Assembly (NCBI GenBank): GCA_958298945.1
Contig: CATQJD010000146.1
Span: 2,542,001 to 2,606,000, forward strand
DNA: 64,000 nt
DNA from: Atherix ibis
Taxonomy: Eukaryota; Arthropoda; Insecta; Diptera; Athericidae
Direction of reading: 5' to 3'
Under the pieces are notes generated by a model. It saw only the letters and a list, made by a program, of their open reading frames with translations. It searched no databases and was not told where the DNA came from. The position numbers and the translations under genes were made by a program. This document shows positions 14,501 to 28,870 of this stretch, in pieces. Within the stretch, counting starts at the first letter, position 1, and each line of letters opens with the position of its first letter.

Positions 14501-17500
14501 ATTCCTCTCAAACATACTACTTCATATTCCTCTTAAACATACTACTTCATATTCCTCTTAAACATACTACTTCATATTCCTCTTAACCATACTACTTCAT
14601 ATTCCTCTTAAAAACACTACTTCATATTCCTCTAAAACATACTACTTCACGTTCCTCTTAAGCATACTACTTCATATTCCTCTTAAACATACTACTTCAT
14701 ATTCCTTTTAAACATACTACTTCATATTCCTCTTAAACATACTAATTCATAATCCTCTTAAATATACTACTTCATATTCCTCTTAAATATACTACTTCAT
14801 ATTCCTGTTAACCATACTACTTCATATTCCTCTTAAACATACTACTTCATATTCCTCTTAAACATACTACTTCATATTCCTCTTAAACATACTACTTCAT
14901 ATTCCCCTTAAACATACTACTTCATATTCCTCTTAAACATAATACTTCATATTCCTCTAAAATTTACTACTTCATATTTCTCTTAAACATACTACTTCAT
15001 ATTTCTCTTAAACATACTACTTCATATTCCTCTTAAATATACTACTTCATATTCCTCTTAAACATACTACTTCATATTCCTCTTAAATATACTACTTCAT
15101 ATTCCTCTTAAACATACTACTTCATATTCCTCTTAAATATACTACTTCATATTCCTGTTAAACATGCTACTTCATATTCCTCTTAAACATAATACTTCAT
15201 ATTCCTCTTAAACATACTACTTCATATTCCTATTAAACATACTACTTCATATTCCTCTTAAATATACAACCTCATATTCCCCTGAAACATACTACTTCAT
15301 ATTCTTCTTAAATATATTACTTCATATTCCTCTTACACATACTACTTCATATTCCTCTTAAACATACTACTTCATATTCCTCTTAAACGTACTACTTCAT
15401 ATTCCTCTTAAATATACTACTTCATATTCCTCTTAAACATACTACTTCATATTCCTCTTAAATATACTACTTCATATTCCTCTTAAATATACTATTTCAT
15501 ATTCCTCTTAAATATACTACTTCATATTCCTCTTAAACATACGTCTTCATATTCCTCTTAAATATATTACTTCATATTCCTCTTAAACATACTACTTCAT
15601 ATTCCTCTTAAACATACTACTTCATATTCCTCTTAAACATAATACTTCATATTCCTCTTAAACATACTACTTCATATTCCTCTTAAACATACTACTTCAT
15701 ATTCCTCTTAAATATACTACTTCATATTCCTCTTAAATATACTATTTCATATTCCTCTTAAGCATACTACTTCATATTTCTCTTAAACATACTACTTCAT
15801 ATTCCTCTTAAATATACTACTTCATATTCCTCTTAAACATACAACTTCATATTTCTCTTAAATATACTACTTCATATTCCTCTTAAACATACTACTTCAT
15901 ATTCCTCTTAAATATACTACTTCATATTCCTCTTAAACATGCTACTTCATATTCCTCTTAAACATACTACTTTATATTCCTCTTAAATATACTACTTCAT
16001 ATTCCTCTTAAACATAATACTTAATATTCCTCTTTAACATACTACTTCATATTCCTCTTAAACATACTATTTCATATTCCTCTTTAACATACTACTTCAT
16101 ATTCCTCTTAAACATACTACTTCATATTCCTCTTAAGCATACTACTTCATATTCCTCTTAAACATACTACTTCATATTCCTCTTAAATATACTACTTCAT
16201 ATTCCTCTTAAACATACTACTTCATATTCCTCTTAAATATACTACTTCATATTCCTCTTAAATATACTATTTCATATTCCTCTTAAATATACTACTTCAT
16301 ATTCCTCTTAAACATACTTCTTCATATTCCTCTAAAATATACTACTTCATATTCCTCTTAAACATACTACTTCATATTCCTCTTAAACATACTACTTCAT
16401 ATTGCTCTTAAACATACTACTTCATATTCCTCTTAAACATACTACTTCATATTCCTCTTAAACATACTACTTCATATTCCTCTTAAACATACTACTTCAT
16501 ATTCCTCATAAACATACTACTTCATATTCCTCTTAAACATACTGCTTCATATTCCTCTTAAACTTACTACTTCATATTCTTCTTAAATATACTACTTCAT
16601 ATTACTCTTAAATATGCTACTTCATATTCCTCTTAAACATACTACTTCATATTCCTCTTAAATATACTACTTCATATTCTTCTTAAATATAATTTTTCAT
16701 ATTCCTCTTAAACATACTATTTCATATTCCTCTTAAACATACTACTTCATATTCCTCTTAAACACACTACTTCATATTCCTCTTAAACATACTACCTCAT
16801 ATTCCTCTTCAACATACTACTTCATATTCCTCTTAAACATACTACTTCATATTCCTCTTAAACATTCTACTTTATATTCCTCTTAAATAAACTACTTCAT
16901 ATTCCTCTTAAATATACTACTTCATATTCCTCTTAAACATACTACTTCATATTCCTCTTAAATATACTACTTCATATTCCTCTTAAATATACTATTTCAT
17001 ATTCCTCTTAAATATTTTACTTCATATTCCTCTTAAACATACTTCTTCATATTCCTCTTAAATATACTACTTCATATTCCTCTTCAACATACTACTTCAT
17101 ATTCCTCTTAAACATACTACTTCATATTCCTCTTAAACATTCTACTTCATATTCCTCTTAAATAAACTACTTCATATTCCTCTTAAATATACTACTTCAT
17201 ATTCCTCTTAAACATACTACTTCATATTCCTCTTAAACATACTACTTTATATTCCTCTTAAACATACTACTTCATATTCCTCTTAAACATACTACTTCAT
17301 ATTCCTCTTAAACATACTACTTCATATTCCTCTTAAACATACTACTTCATATTCCTCTTAAAGATACTACTTCATATTCCTCTTAAACATACTACTTCAT
17401 ATTCCTCTTAAAGATACTACTTCATATTCCTCTTAAAAATACAACTTCATATTCCTCTTAAATATACTACTTCATATTCCTCTTAAACATACTACTTCAT

Positions 17501-17880
17501 ATTACTCTTAAACATACTACTTCATATTTCTCTTAAACATACTACTTCATATTACTCTTAAACATACTACTTCATATTTTTCTTAAACATACTATTTCAT
17601 ATGCCTCTTAAATATACTACTTCATATTCCTCTTAAATATACTACTTCATATTCCTCTTAAACATACTACTTCATATTACTCTTAAACATACTACTTCAT
17701 ATTCCTCTTAAACATACTACTTCATATTTCTCTTAAATATACTACTTCATATTCCTCTTAAACATGCTACTTCATATTCCTCTTAAACATACTACTTCAT
17801 ATTCCTCTTAAACACACTACTTCATATTCCTCTCAAACATACTACTTCATATTCCTCTTAAACATACTACTTCATATTCC
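11581..17880. repeat. 3,150-bp tandem segmental duplication
   Basis: Two adjacent units of 126 monomers. Exact 3,150-bp pairs include TTCATAATCC after ACTAA (11581/14731 lines), TCTAAAATTT (11806/14956), CTCATATTCCCCTGAAACAT (12121/15271), CTCAT with ATTCCTCTTC (13646/16796) and TCTTAAAAAT followed by ACAAC (14281/17431). Near the distal end the second unit is 175 bp (seven monomers) longer: TCTTAACCAT is at 14581 and 17906. A few private substitutions separate the copies. It is the largest clean adjacent pair in the window. Confidence 0.9.
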
Positions 17881-20800
17881 TCTTAAACATACTACATCAT
17901 ATTCCTCTTAACCATACTACTTCATATTCCTCTTAAAAACACTACTTCATATTCCTCTAAAACATACTACTTCACATTCCTCTTAAGCATACTACTTCAT
18001 ATTCCTCTTAAACATACTACTTCATATTCCTCTTAAACATACTACTTCATATTCCTCTTAAACAAACTACTTCATATTCCTCTTAAACATACTACTTCAT
18101 ATTCCTCTTAAACATACTACTTCATATTCCTATTAAACATACTACTTCATATTCCTCTTAAACATACTACTTCATATTCCTCTTAAACATACTATTTCAT
18201 ATTCCTCTTAAACATACTACTTCTTATTCCACTTAAACATACTACTTCATATTCCTCTTAAACATACTACTTCATATTCCTCTAAAACATACTACTTCAT
18301 ATTACTCTTAAACATACTACTTCATATTCCTCTTAAACATACTATTTCATATTCCTCTTAAATATACAAATTCATATTCCTCTTAAATATACTACTTCAT
18401 ATTCCTCTTAAGCATACTACTTCATATTCCTCTTAAACATACTACTTCATATTCCTCTTAAACATACAACTTCATATTCTTCTTAAACATACTACTTCAT
18501 ATTCCTCTTAAACATACTACTTCATATTCCTCTTACAGATACTACTTTATATTCCTCTTAAATATACTACTTCATATTCCTCTTAAACATACTACTTCAT
18601 ATTCCTCTTAAACATACTACTTCATATTCCTTTTAAACATAATACTTCATATTCCTCTTAAACATACTACTTCATATTAATCTTAAACATACTAGTTAAT
18701 ATTCCTTTTAAACATACTACTTCATATTCCTCTTAAACATACAACTTCATATTCCTCTTAAACATACTACTTCATATTCCTCTTAAACATAGTACTTCAT
18801 ATTCCTCTTAAACATACTATTTCATATGCCTCTTAAATATACTACTTCATATTCCTCTTAAATATACTACTTCATATTCCTCTTAAACATACTACTTCAT
18901 ATTCCTCTTAAACACACTACTTCATATTCCTCTTAAACATACTACCTCATATTCCTCTTCAACATACTACTTCATATTCCTCTTAAACATACTACTTCAT
19001 ATTTCTCTTAAACATTCTACTTCATATTCCTCTTAAATAAACTACTTCATATTCCTCTTAAATATACTACTTCATATTCCTCTTAAACATACTACTTCAT
19101 ATTCCTCTTAAATATACTACTTCATATTCCTCTTAAATATACTATTTCATATTCCTCTTAAATATTTTACTTCATATTCCTCTTAAACATACTTCTTCAC
19201 ATTCCTCTTAAATATACTACTTCATATTCCTCTTCAACATACTACTTCATATTCCTCTTAAACATACTACTTCATATTCCTCTTAAACATTCTACTTCAT
19301 ATTCCTCTTAAATAAACTACTTCATATTCCTCTTAAATATACTACTTCATATTCCTCTTAAACATACTACTTCATATTCCTCTTAAACATACTACTTTAT
19401 ATTCCTCTTAAACATACTACTTCATATTCCTCTTAAACATACTACTTCATATTCCTCTTAAACATACTACTTCATATTCCTCTTAAACATACTACTTCAT
19501 ATTCCTCTTAAAGATACTACTTCATATTCCTCTTAAACATACTACTTCATATTCCTCTTAAAGATACTACTTCATATTCCTCTTAAAAATACAACTTCAT
19601 ATTCCTCTTAAATATACTACTTCATATTCCTCTTAAACATACTACTTCATATTACTGTTAAACATACTACTTCATATTCCTCTTAAACATACTACTTCAT
19701 ATTACTCTTAAACATACTACTTCATATTTTTCTTAAACATACTATTTCATATGCCTCTTAAATATACTACTTCATATTCCTCTTAAATATACTACTTCAT
19801 ATTCCTCTTAAACATACTACTTGATATTACTCTTAAACATACTACTTCATATTCCTCTTAAACATACTACTTCATATTTCTCTTAAACATACTACTTCAT
19901 ATTCCTCTTAAACATACTACTTCATATTCCTCTTAAACATACTACTTCATATTCCTCTTAAACACACTACTTCATATTCCTCTCAAACATACTACTTCAT
20001 ATTCCTCTTAAACATACTACTTCATATTCCTCTTAAACATACTACATCATATTCCTCTTAACCATACTACTTCATATTCCTCTTAAAAACACTACTTCAT
20101 ATTCCTCTAAAACATACTACTTCACATTCCTCTTAAGCATACTACTTCATATTCCTCTTAAACATACAACTTCATATTCCTCTTAAACATACTACTTCAT
20201 ATTCCTCTTAAACAAACTACTTCATATTCCTCTTAAACATAGTACTTCATATTCCTCTTAAACATACTACTTCATATTCCTATTAAACATACTACTTCAT
20301 ATTCCTCTTAAACATACTACTTCATATTCCTCTTAAACATACTATTTCATATTCCTCTTAAACATACTACTTCTTATTCCACTTAAACATACTACTTCAT
20401 ATTCCTCTTAAACATACTACTTCATATTCCTCTAAAACATACTACTTCATATTACTCTTAAACATACTACTTCATATTCCTCTTAAACATACTATTTCAT
20501 ATTCCTCTTAAATATACAAATTCATATTCCTCTTAAATATACTACTTCATATTCCTCTTAAGCATACTACTTCATATTCCTCTTAAACATACTACTTCAT
20601 ATTCCTCTTAAACATACAACTTCATATTCTTCTTAAACATACTACTTCATATTCCTCTTCAACATACTACTTCATATTCCTCTTAAAGATACTACTTTAT
20701 ATTCCTCTTAAATATACTACTTCATATTCCTCTTAAACATACTACTTCATATTCCTCTTAAACATACTACTTCATATTCCTTTTAAACATACTACTTCAT

Positions 20801-21050
20801 ATTCCTCTTAAACATACTACTTCATATTAATCTTAAACATACTAGTTAATATTCCTTTTAAACATACTACTTCATATTCCTCTTAAACATACAACTTCAT
20901 ATTCCTCTTAAACATACTACTTCATATTCCTCTTAAACATAGTACTTCATATTCCTCTTAAACATACTATTTCATATGCCTCTTAAATATACTACTTCAT
21001 ATTCCTCTTAAATATACTACTTCATATTCCTCTTAAACATACTACTTCAT
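16751..21050. repeat. 2,150-bp tandem segmental duplication
   Basis: Units of 86 monomers, about 16,751-18,900 and 18,901-21,050. Pairs at exactly 2,150 bp: AACACACTAC 16761/18911, TCTTAAAAAT 17431/19581, TTCTTATTCCACTT 18221/20371, TTCATATTAATCTT 18671/20821 and TTCATATGCC 18821/20971. The seven-monomer gain seen in the second 3,150-bp unit is present in both copies here (TCTTAAAAAT to TCTTAACCAT is 475 bp in both). This event therefore followed that gain and overlaps the end of the 3,150-bp pair. Confidence 0.9.
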
Positions 21051-21650
21051 ATTCCTCTTAAATATGCTACTTCATATACGTCTTAAATTTACTACTTCGT
21101 ATTCCTCTTAAACATACTACTTCATATTCCTCTTAAACATACTACTTCATATTCCTCTTCAACATACTACTTCATATTCCTCTTAAAGATACTACTTTAT
21201 ATTCCTCTTAAATATACTACTTCATATTCCTCTTAAACATACTACTTCATATTCCTCTTAAACATACTACTTCATATTCCTTTTAAACATACTACTTCAT
21301 ATTCCTCTTAAACATACTACTTCATATTAATCTTAAACATACTAGTTAATATTCCTTTTAAACATACTACTTCATATTCCTCTTAAACATACAACTTCAT
21401 ATTCCTCTTAAACATACTACTTCATATTCCTCTTAAACATAGTACTTCATATTCCTCTTAAACATACTATTTCATATGCCTCTTAAATATACTACTTCAT
21501 ATTCCTCTTAAATATACTACTTCATATTCCTCTTAAACATACTACTTCATATTCCTCTTAAATATGCTACTTCATATACGTCTTAAATTTACTACTTCGT
21601 ATTCCTCTTAAACATACTACTTCATATTCCTCTTAAACATACTACTTCAT
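20651..21650. repeat. 500-bp tandem duplication (20 monomers)
   Basis: ATTCCTCTTCAACAT occurs at 20651 and 21151, TTCATATTAATCTT at 20821 and 21321, TTCATATGCC at 20971 and 21471, and TTCATATACG followed by AATTT and TTCGT at 21071 and 21571. Upstream of 20,651 the monomers no longer match (ACAAC and ATTCT are present only at about 20,611-20,630), which fixes the left edge. The first copy is the tail of the 2,150-bp unit, so this is a later, smaller event. Confidence 0.9.
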
Positions 21651-24600
21651 ATTCCTCTTAAACATACTACTTCATATTCCTCTTAAACATACTACTTTAT
21701 ATTCCTCTTAAACATACTACCTCATATTCCGCTTAAACATACTACTTCATATTTCTCTTAAACATACTACTTCATATTCCTCTTGAACATTCTACTTCAT
21801 ATTCCTCTTAAATATACTACTTCATATTCCTCTTAAACATACTACTTCATATTCCTCTTAAACATGCTACCTCATATTCCTCTTAAACATATACTTCATA
21901 TTCCTCTTAAACATACTACTTCATATTCCTCTTAAACATACTACTTCATATTCCTCTTAAACACACTACTTCATATTCCTCTCAAACATACTACTTCATA
22001 TTCCTCTTAAACATACTACTTCATTTTCCTCTTAAACATACTACTTCATATTCCTCTTAAACATACTACTTCATATTCCTATTAAAAACACTACTTCATA
22101 TTCCTCTTAAACATACTACTTCACATTCCTCTTAAGCATACTACTTCATATTCCTCTTAAACATACTACTTCATATTCCTCTTAAACATACTACTTCATA
22201 TTCCTCTTAAACATACTACTTCATATTCCTTTTCAACATACTACTTCATATTCCTCTTAAACATACTATTTCATATTCCTCTTAAATATACAAATTCTTA
22301 TTCCTCTTAAATATACTACTTTATATTCCTCTTAAACATACTACTTCATATTCCTCTTAAATATACTACTTCATATACGTCTTAAACATACTACTTCATA
22401 TTCCTCTTAAACATACTACTTCATATTCCTCTTAAACACACTACTTCATATTCCTCTTAAACATACTACTTCATATTCCTCTTAAACATACTACTTCATA
22501 TTCCTATTAAACATACTACTTCATATTCCTCTTAAACATACTACTTCATATTCCTCTTAAACATACTATTTCATATTCCTCTTAAACATACTACTTCTTA
22601 TTCCACTTAAACATACTACTTCATATTCCTCTTAAACATACTACTTCATATTCCTCTAAAACATACTACTTCATATTACTCTTAAACATACTACTTCATA
22701 TTCCTCTTAAACATACTATTTCATATTCCTCTTAAATATACAAATTCATATTCCTCTTAAATATACTACTTCATATTCCTCTTAAACATACTACTTCATA
22801 TTCCTCTTAAACATACTACTTCATATTCCTCTTAAACATACAACTTCATATTCTTCTTAAACATACTACTTCATATTCCTCTTAAACATACTACTTCATA
22901 TTCCTCTTAAAGATACTAATTTATATTCCTCTTAAATATACTACTTCATATTCCTCTTAAACATACTACTTCATATTCCTCTTAAACATACTACTTCATA
23001 TTCCTTTTAAACATACTACTTCATATTCCTCTTAAACATACTACTTCATATTAATCTTAAACATACTAGTTCATATTCCTTTTAAACATACTTCTTCATA
23101 TTCCTCTTAAACATACAACTTCATATTCCTCTTAAACATACTACTTCATATTCCTCTTAAACATAGTACTTCATATTCCTCTCAAACATACTATTTCATA
23201 TGCCTCTTAAATATACTACTTCATATTCCTCTTAAATATACTACTTCATATTCCTCTTAAACATACTACTTCATATTCCTCTTAAATATGCTACTTCATA
23301 TACGTCTTAAATTTACTACTTCGTATTCCTCTTAAACATACTACTTCATATTCCTCTTAAACATACTACTTCATATTCCTCTTAAACATACTACTTCATA
23401 TTCCTCTTAAACATACTACTTCATATTCCTCTTAAACATACTACCTCACATTCTTCTTAAACATACTACTTCATATTTCTCTTAAACATACTACTTCATA
23501 TTCCTCTTGAACATTCTACTTCATATTCCTCTTAAATATACTACTTCATATTCCTCTTAAACATACTACTTCATATTCCTCTTAAACATGCTACCTCATA
23601 TTCCTCTTAAACATATACTTCATATTCCTCTTAAACATACTACTTCATATTCCTCTTAAACATACTACTTCATATTCCTCTTAAACACACTACTTCATAT
23701 TCCTCTCAAACATACTACTTCATATTATTCTTAAACATACTACTTCATTTTCCTCTTAAACATACTACTTCATATTCCTCTTAAACATACTACTTCATAT
23801 TCTTATTAAAAACACTACTTCATATTCCTCTTAAACATACTACTTCACATTCCTCTTAAGCATACTACTTCATATTCCTCTTAAACATACTACTTCATAT
23901 TCCTCTTAAATATACTACTTCATATTCCTCTTAAACATACTACTTCATATTCCTCTTAAACATACTACTTCATATTCCTTTTCAACATACTACTTCGTAT
24001 TCCTCTTAAACATACTATTTCATATTCCTCTTAAATATACAAATTCATATTCCTCTTAAATATACTACTTTATATTCCTCTTAAACATACTACTTCATAT
24101 TCCTCTTAAATATACTACTTCATATACGTCTTAAACATACTACTTCATATTCCTCTTAAACATACTACTTCATATTCCTCTTAAACATATTACTTCATAT
24201 ACCTCTTAAACATACTACTTCATATTCCTCTTAAACATACTACTTCATATTCCTCTTAAACATACTACTTCATATTCCTCTTAAACATATTAGTTCATAT
24301 TCCTATTAAGCATACTACTTCATATTCCTCTTAAACATACTACTTCATATTCCTCTTAAATATACTACTTCATATTCCTCTTAAACATACTACTTCATAT
24401 TCCTCTTAAACATACTACTTCATATTCCTTTTCAACATACTACTTCATATTCCTCTTAAACATACTACTTCATATTCCTCTTAAATATACTACTTCATAT
24501 ACGTCTTAAACATACTTCTTCATATTCCTCTTAAACATACTACTTCATATTCCTCTTAAACAAACTACTTCATATTCCTCTTAAACATACTACTTCATAT

Positions 24601-26450
24601 TCCTCTTAAACATACTACTTCATATTCCTATTAAACATACTACTTCATATTCCTCTTAAACATACTACTTCATATTCCTCTTAAACATACTATTTCATAT
24701 TCCTTTTAAACATACTACTTCTTATTCCACTTAAACATACTACTTCATATTCCTCTTAAACATACTACTTCATATTCCTCTAAAACATACTACTTCATAT
24801 TACTCTTAAACATACTACTTCATATTCCTCTTAAACATACTATTTCATATTCCTCTTAAATATACAAATTCATATTCCTCTTAAATATACTACTTCATAT
24901 TCCTCTTAAACATTCTACTTCATATTCCTCTTAAACATACTACTTCATATTCCTCTTAAACATACAACTTCATATTCTTCTTAAACATACTACTTCATAT
25001 TCCTCTTAAACATACTACTTCATATTCGTCTTAAAGATACTACTTTATATTCCTCTTAAATATACTACTTCATATTCCTCTTAAACATACTACTTCATAT
25101 TCCTCTTAAACATACTACTTCATATTCCTTTTAAACATACTACTTCATATTCCTCTTAAACATACTACTTCATATTAATCTTACACATACTAGTTCATAT
25201 TCCTTTTAAACATACTACTTCATATTCCTCTTAAACATACAACTTCATATTCCTCTTAAACATACTACTTCATATTCCTCTTAAACATAGTACTTCATAT
25301 TCCTCTTAAACATACTATTTCATATGCCTCTTAAATATACTACTTCATATTCGTCTTAAATATACTACTTCATATTCCGCTTAAACATACTACTTCATAT
25401 TCCTCTTAAATATGCTACTTCATATACGTCTTAAATTTACTACTTCGTATTCCTCTTAAACATACTACTTCATATTCCTCTTAAACATACTACATCATAT
25501 TCCTCTTAAACATACTACTTCATATTCCTCTTAAACATACTACTTTATATTCCTCTTAAACATACTACCTCATATTCCTCTTAAACATACTACTTCATAT
25601 TTCTCTTAAACATACTACTTCATATTCCTCTTGAACATTCTACTTCATATTCCTCTTAAATATACTACTTCATATTCCTCTTAAACATACTACTTCATAT
25701 TCCTCCAAAACATGCTACCTCATATTCCTCTTAAACATATACTTCATATTCCTCTTAAACATACTACTTCATATTCCTCTTAAACATACTACTTCATATT
25801 CCTCTTAAACACACTACTTCATATTCCTCTCAAACATACTACTTCATATTCCTCTTAAACATACTACTTCATTTTCCTCTTAAACATACTACTTCATATT
25901 CCTCTTAAACATACTACTTCATATTCCTATTAAAAACACTACTTCATATTCCTCTTAAACATACTACTTCACATTCCTCTTAAGCATACTACTTCATATT
26001 CCTCTTAAACATACTACTTCATATTCCTCTTAAACATACTACTTCATATTCCTCTTAAACATACTACTTCATATTCCTCTTAAACATACTACTTCATATT
26101 CCTTTTCAACATACTACTTCATATTCCTCTTAAACATACTATTTCATATTCCTCTTAAATATACAAATTCATATTCCTCTTAAATATACTACTTTATATT
26201 CCTCTTAAACATACTACTTCATATTCCTCTTAAATATACTACTTCATATACGTCTTAAACATACTACTTCATATTCCTCTTAAACATACTACTTCATATT
26301 CCTCTTAAACATATTACTTCATATACCTCTTAAACATACTACTTCATATTCCTCTTAAACATACTACTTCATATTCCTCTTAAACATACTACTTCATATT
26401 CCTCTTAAACATACTAGTTCATATTCCTATTAAACATACTACTTCATATT
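21600..26450. repeat. Three partial copies spaced 1,724 and 2,124 bp
   Basis: The 24-bp monomer reading AAACATATACTTC is at 21885, 23609 and 25733; TTCATATACG with AATTT is at 21571, 23295 and 25419; and TTCATATTAATC is at 21321, 23045 and 25169. All share steps of 1,724 then 2,124 bp (69 and 85 monomers, each minus the 1-bp loss carried by the copy). TTCTTATTCCACTT at 22595 and 24719 and TATTACTTCATATACC at 24188 and 26312 also obey 2,124 bp. The 400-bp difference between the steps is 16 monomers, added in or dropped from one copy. Confidence 0.85.
21881..25747. repeat. 24-bp monomer family A (loss of C at position 17)
   Basis: Three monomers have AAACATATACTTCAT instead of AAACATACTACTTCAT, beginning at 21885, 23609 and 25733. 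They are copies of a single event, because each sits after the same CATGCTACCTCAT monomer and before the same run ending in AAACACACTAC. They are the first length variants in the window. Each steps the array phase by -1. Confidence 0.95.
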
Positions 26451-28460
26451 CCTCTTAAACATACTACTTCATATTCCTCTTAAACATACTACTTCATATT
26501 CCTCTTAAACATACTACTTCTTATTCCACTTAAACATACTACTTCATATTCCTCTTAAACATACTACTTCATATTCCTCTTAAACATACTACTTCATATT
26601 CCTCTTAAAGATACTACTTCATATTCTTATTCAATATACTACTTCATATTCCTCTTAAACATACTACTTCATATTCCTCTTAAACATACTACTTCATATT
26701 CCTCTTAAACATACTACTTCATATTCCTCTTAAATATACTACTTCATATTCCTCTTAAACATACTACTTCATATTCCTCTTAAATATACTTCTTCATTTT
26801 CCTCTTAAACATACTACTTCATATTCCTCTTAAACATACTACTTCATATTAATCTTAAACATACTAGTTCATATTCCTCTTAAACATTCTATTTCATATT
26901 CCTCTTAAACATACTATTTCATATTCCTCTTAAACATACTAATTCATATTCCTCTTAAACATACTACTTCATATTCCTCTTAAACATACTACTTCATATT
27001 CCTCTTAAACATACTACTTCATGTTACTCTTAAACATACTACTTCATATTCCTCTTAAAAATACTAATTCATATTCCTCTTAAATATACTACTTCATATT
27101 CCTCTTAAACATACTATTTCATATGCCTCTTAAATATACTACTTCATATTACTCTTAAATATACTACTTCATATTCCTCTTAAACATACTACTTCATATT
27201 CCTCTTAAGCATACTACTTCATATTCCTCTTAAACATACTACTTCATATTCATCTTAAACATACTACTTCATATTCCTCTTAAACATACTACTTCATATT
27301 CCTCTTAAACATACTATTTTATATTCCTCTTAAAAAATACTACTTTATATTCGTCTTAAATATACTACTTCATATTCCTCTTAAACATACTACTTAATAT
27401 TCCTCTTAAACATACTACTTCATATTCCTCTAAAACATACTACTTCATATTAATCTTAAACATACTACTTCATATTCCTCTTAAACATACTATTTCATAT
27501 TCCTCTTAAATATACAAATTCATATTCCTCTTAAATATACTACTTCATATTCCTCTTAAACATACTACTTCATATTCCTCTTAAATATACTACTTCATAT
27601 ACGTCTTAAACATACTACTTCATATTCCTCTTAAACATACTACTTCATATTCCTCTTAAACATATTACTTCATATACCTCTTAAACATACTACTTCATAT
27701 TCCTCTTAAACATACAACTTCATATTCCTCTTAAACATACTACTTCATATTCCTCTTAAACATACTACTTCATATTCCTATTAAACATACTACTTCATAT
27801 TCCTCTTAAACATACTACTTCATATTCCTCTTAAAGATACTACTTCATATTCCTCTTAAACATACTACTTCTTATTCAACTTAAACATACTACTTCATAT
27901 TCCTCTTAAACATACTACTTCATATACCTCTTAAACATACTACTTCATATTCCTCTTAAAGATACTACTTCATATTCCTATTCAATATAATACTTCATAT
28001 TCCTCTTAAACATACTACTTCATATTCCTCTTAAACATACTACTTCTAATTCCTCTTAAACATACTACTTCATATTCCTCTTAAACATACTACTTCATAT
28101 TCCTCTTAAACATACTACTTCATATTCCTCTTAAATATACTTCTTCATTTTCCTCTTAAACATACTACTTCATATTCCTCTTAAACATACTACTTCATAT
28201 TAATCTTAAACATACTAGTTCATATTCCTCTTAAACATACTATTTTATATTCCTCTTAAACATACTAATTCATATTCCTCTTAAACATACTACTTCATAT
28301 TCCTCTTAAACATACTACTTCATATTCCTCTTAAACATACTACTTCATGTTCCTCTTAAACATACTACTTCATATTCCTCTTAAAAATACTACTTCATAT
28401 TCCTCTTAAATATACTACTTCATATTCCTCTTTAACATACTATTTCATATGCCTCTTAAA
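26230..28460. repeat. 1,351/1,326-bp duplicated segment
   Basis: ATACGTC at 26248 and 27599, TATTACTTCATATACC at 26312 and 27663, TCAATAT at 26631 and 27982, and TTCATATTAATC at 26843 and 28194 are 1,351 bp apart: 54 monomers plus the extra base at 27,323-27,348. ATGCCTCTTAAATAT at 27123 and 28449 is 1,326 bp apart, so one monomer was lost from the second copy. The copies are about 26,230-27,130 and 27,580-28,460. Confidence 0.8.
27323..27348. repeat. 26-bp monomer (one extra A)
   Basis: This monomer has a run of six A (TTAAAAAATAC) where the consensus has TTAAACATAC, and ends TTTAT. I see no other copy, so it is a private event or the last survivor of one. It restores +1 to the array phase. 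Confidence 0.9.
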
Positions 28461-28870
28461 TATACTACTGCATATTCCTCTTAAATATACTACTTTATAT
28501 TCCTATTAAACATACTACTTCATATTCCTCTTAAATATACTACTTCATATACGTCTTAAACATACTACTTCGTATACATCTTAAACATACTACTTCATAT
28601 TACTCTTAAACATACTACTTCATATTCCTCTTAAACATACTACTTCATGTTCCTCTTAAACATACTACTTCATATTCGTCTTAAACATACTACTTCATAT
28701 TCCTCTTAAATATACTTCTTCATATTCCTCTTAAACATACTACTTCATATTCCTCTTAAATATACTACTTCATATTCCTCTTGAATATACTACTTCATAA
28801 TCCTCTTAAACATACTACTTCATATTCCTCTTAAACGTACTACTTCATATTCCTCTTAAACATACTACTT
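28340..28870. repeat. Segment repeated 2,749 bp downstream (31,090-31,620)
   Basis: ATGTTCCTC at 28347 and 31096, the ATGCC/ATGCCTATT monomer at 28449 and 31198, TTCGTATACATC at 28569 and 31318, and TTGAATATAC at 28781 and 31530 are each 2,749 bp apart. The offset is 110 monomers minus 1, which equals the +1 at 29,574 and the -2 at 30,641 lying between them. About 0.5 kb corresponds. Confidence 0.8.

Larger units (their letters stand above)
1..21884. repeat. Phase-locked subarray, no net length change over about 875 monomers
   Basis: From base 1 to 21,884 every monomer start that I checked stays in register 1 modulo 25, so the 60-base lines repeat their phase every five lines throughout. Substitutions are plentiful in the same interval (for example C/T at position 13, CCTCTT to ATCTTA-type changes, TTCAT to TTCAG). 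The first length variant is a 1-bp loss at 21,885. The remaining 42 kb contains all 30 length variants. The interval includes internal duplications of 500 to 4,225 bp, all of them exact multiples of 25. Confidence 0.9.
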
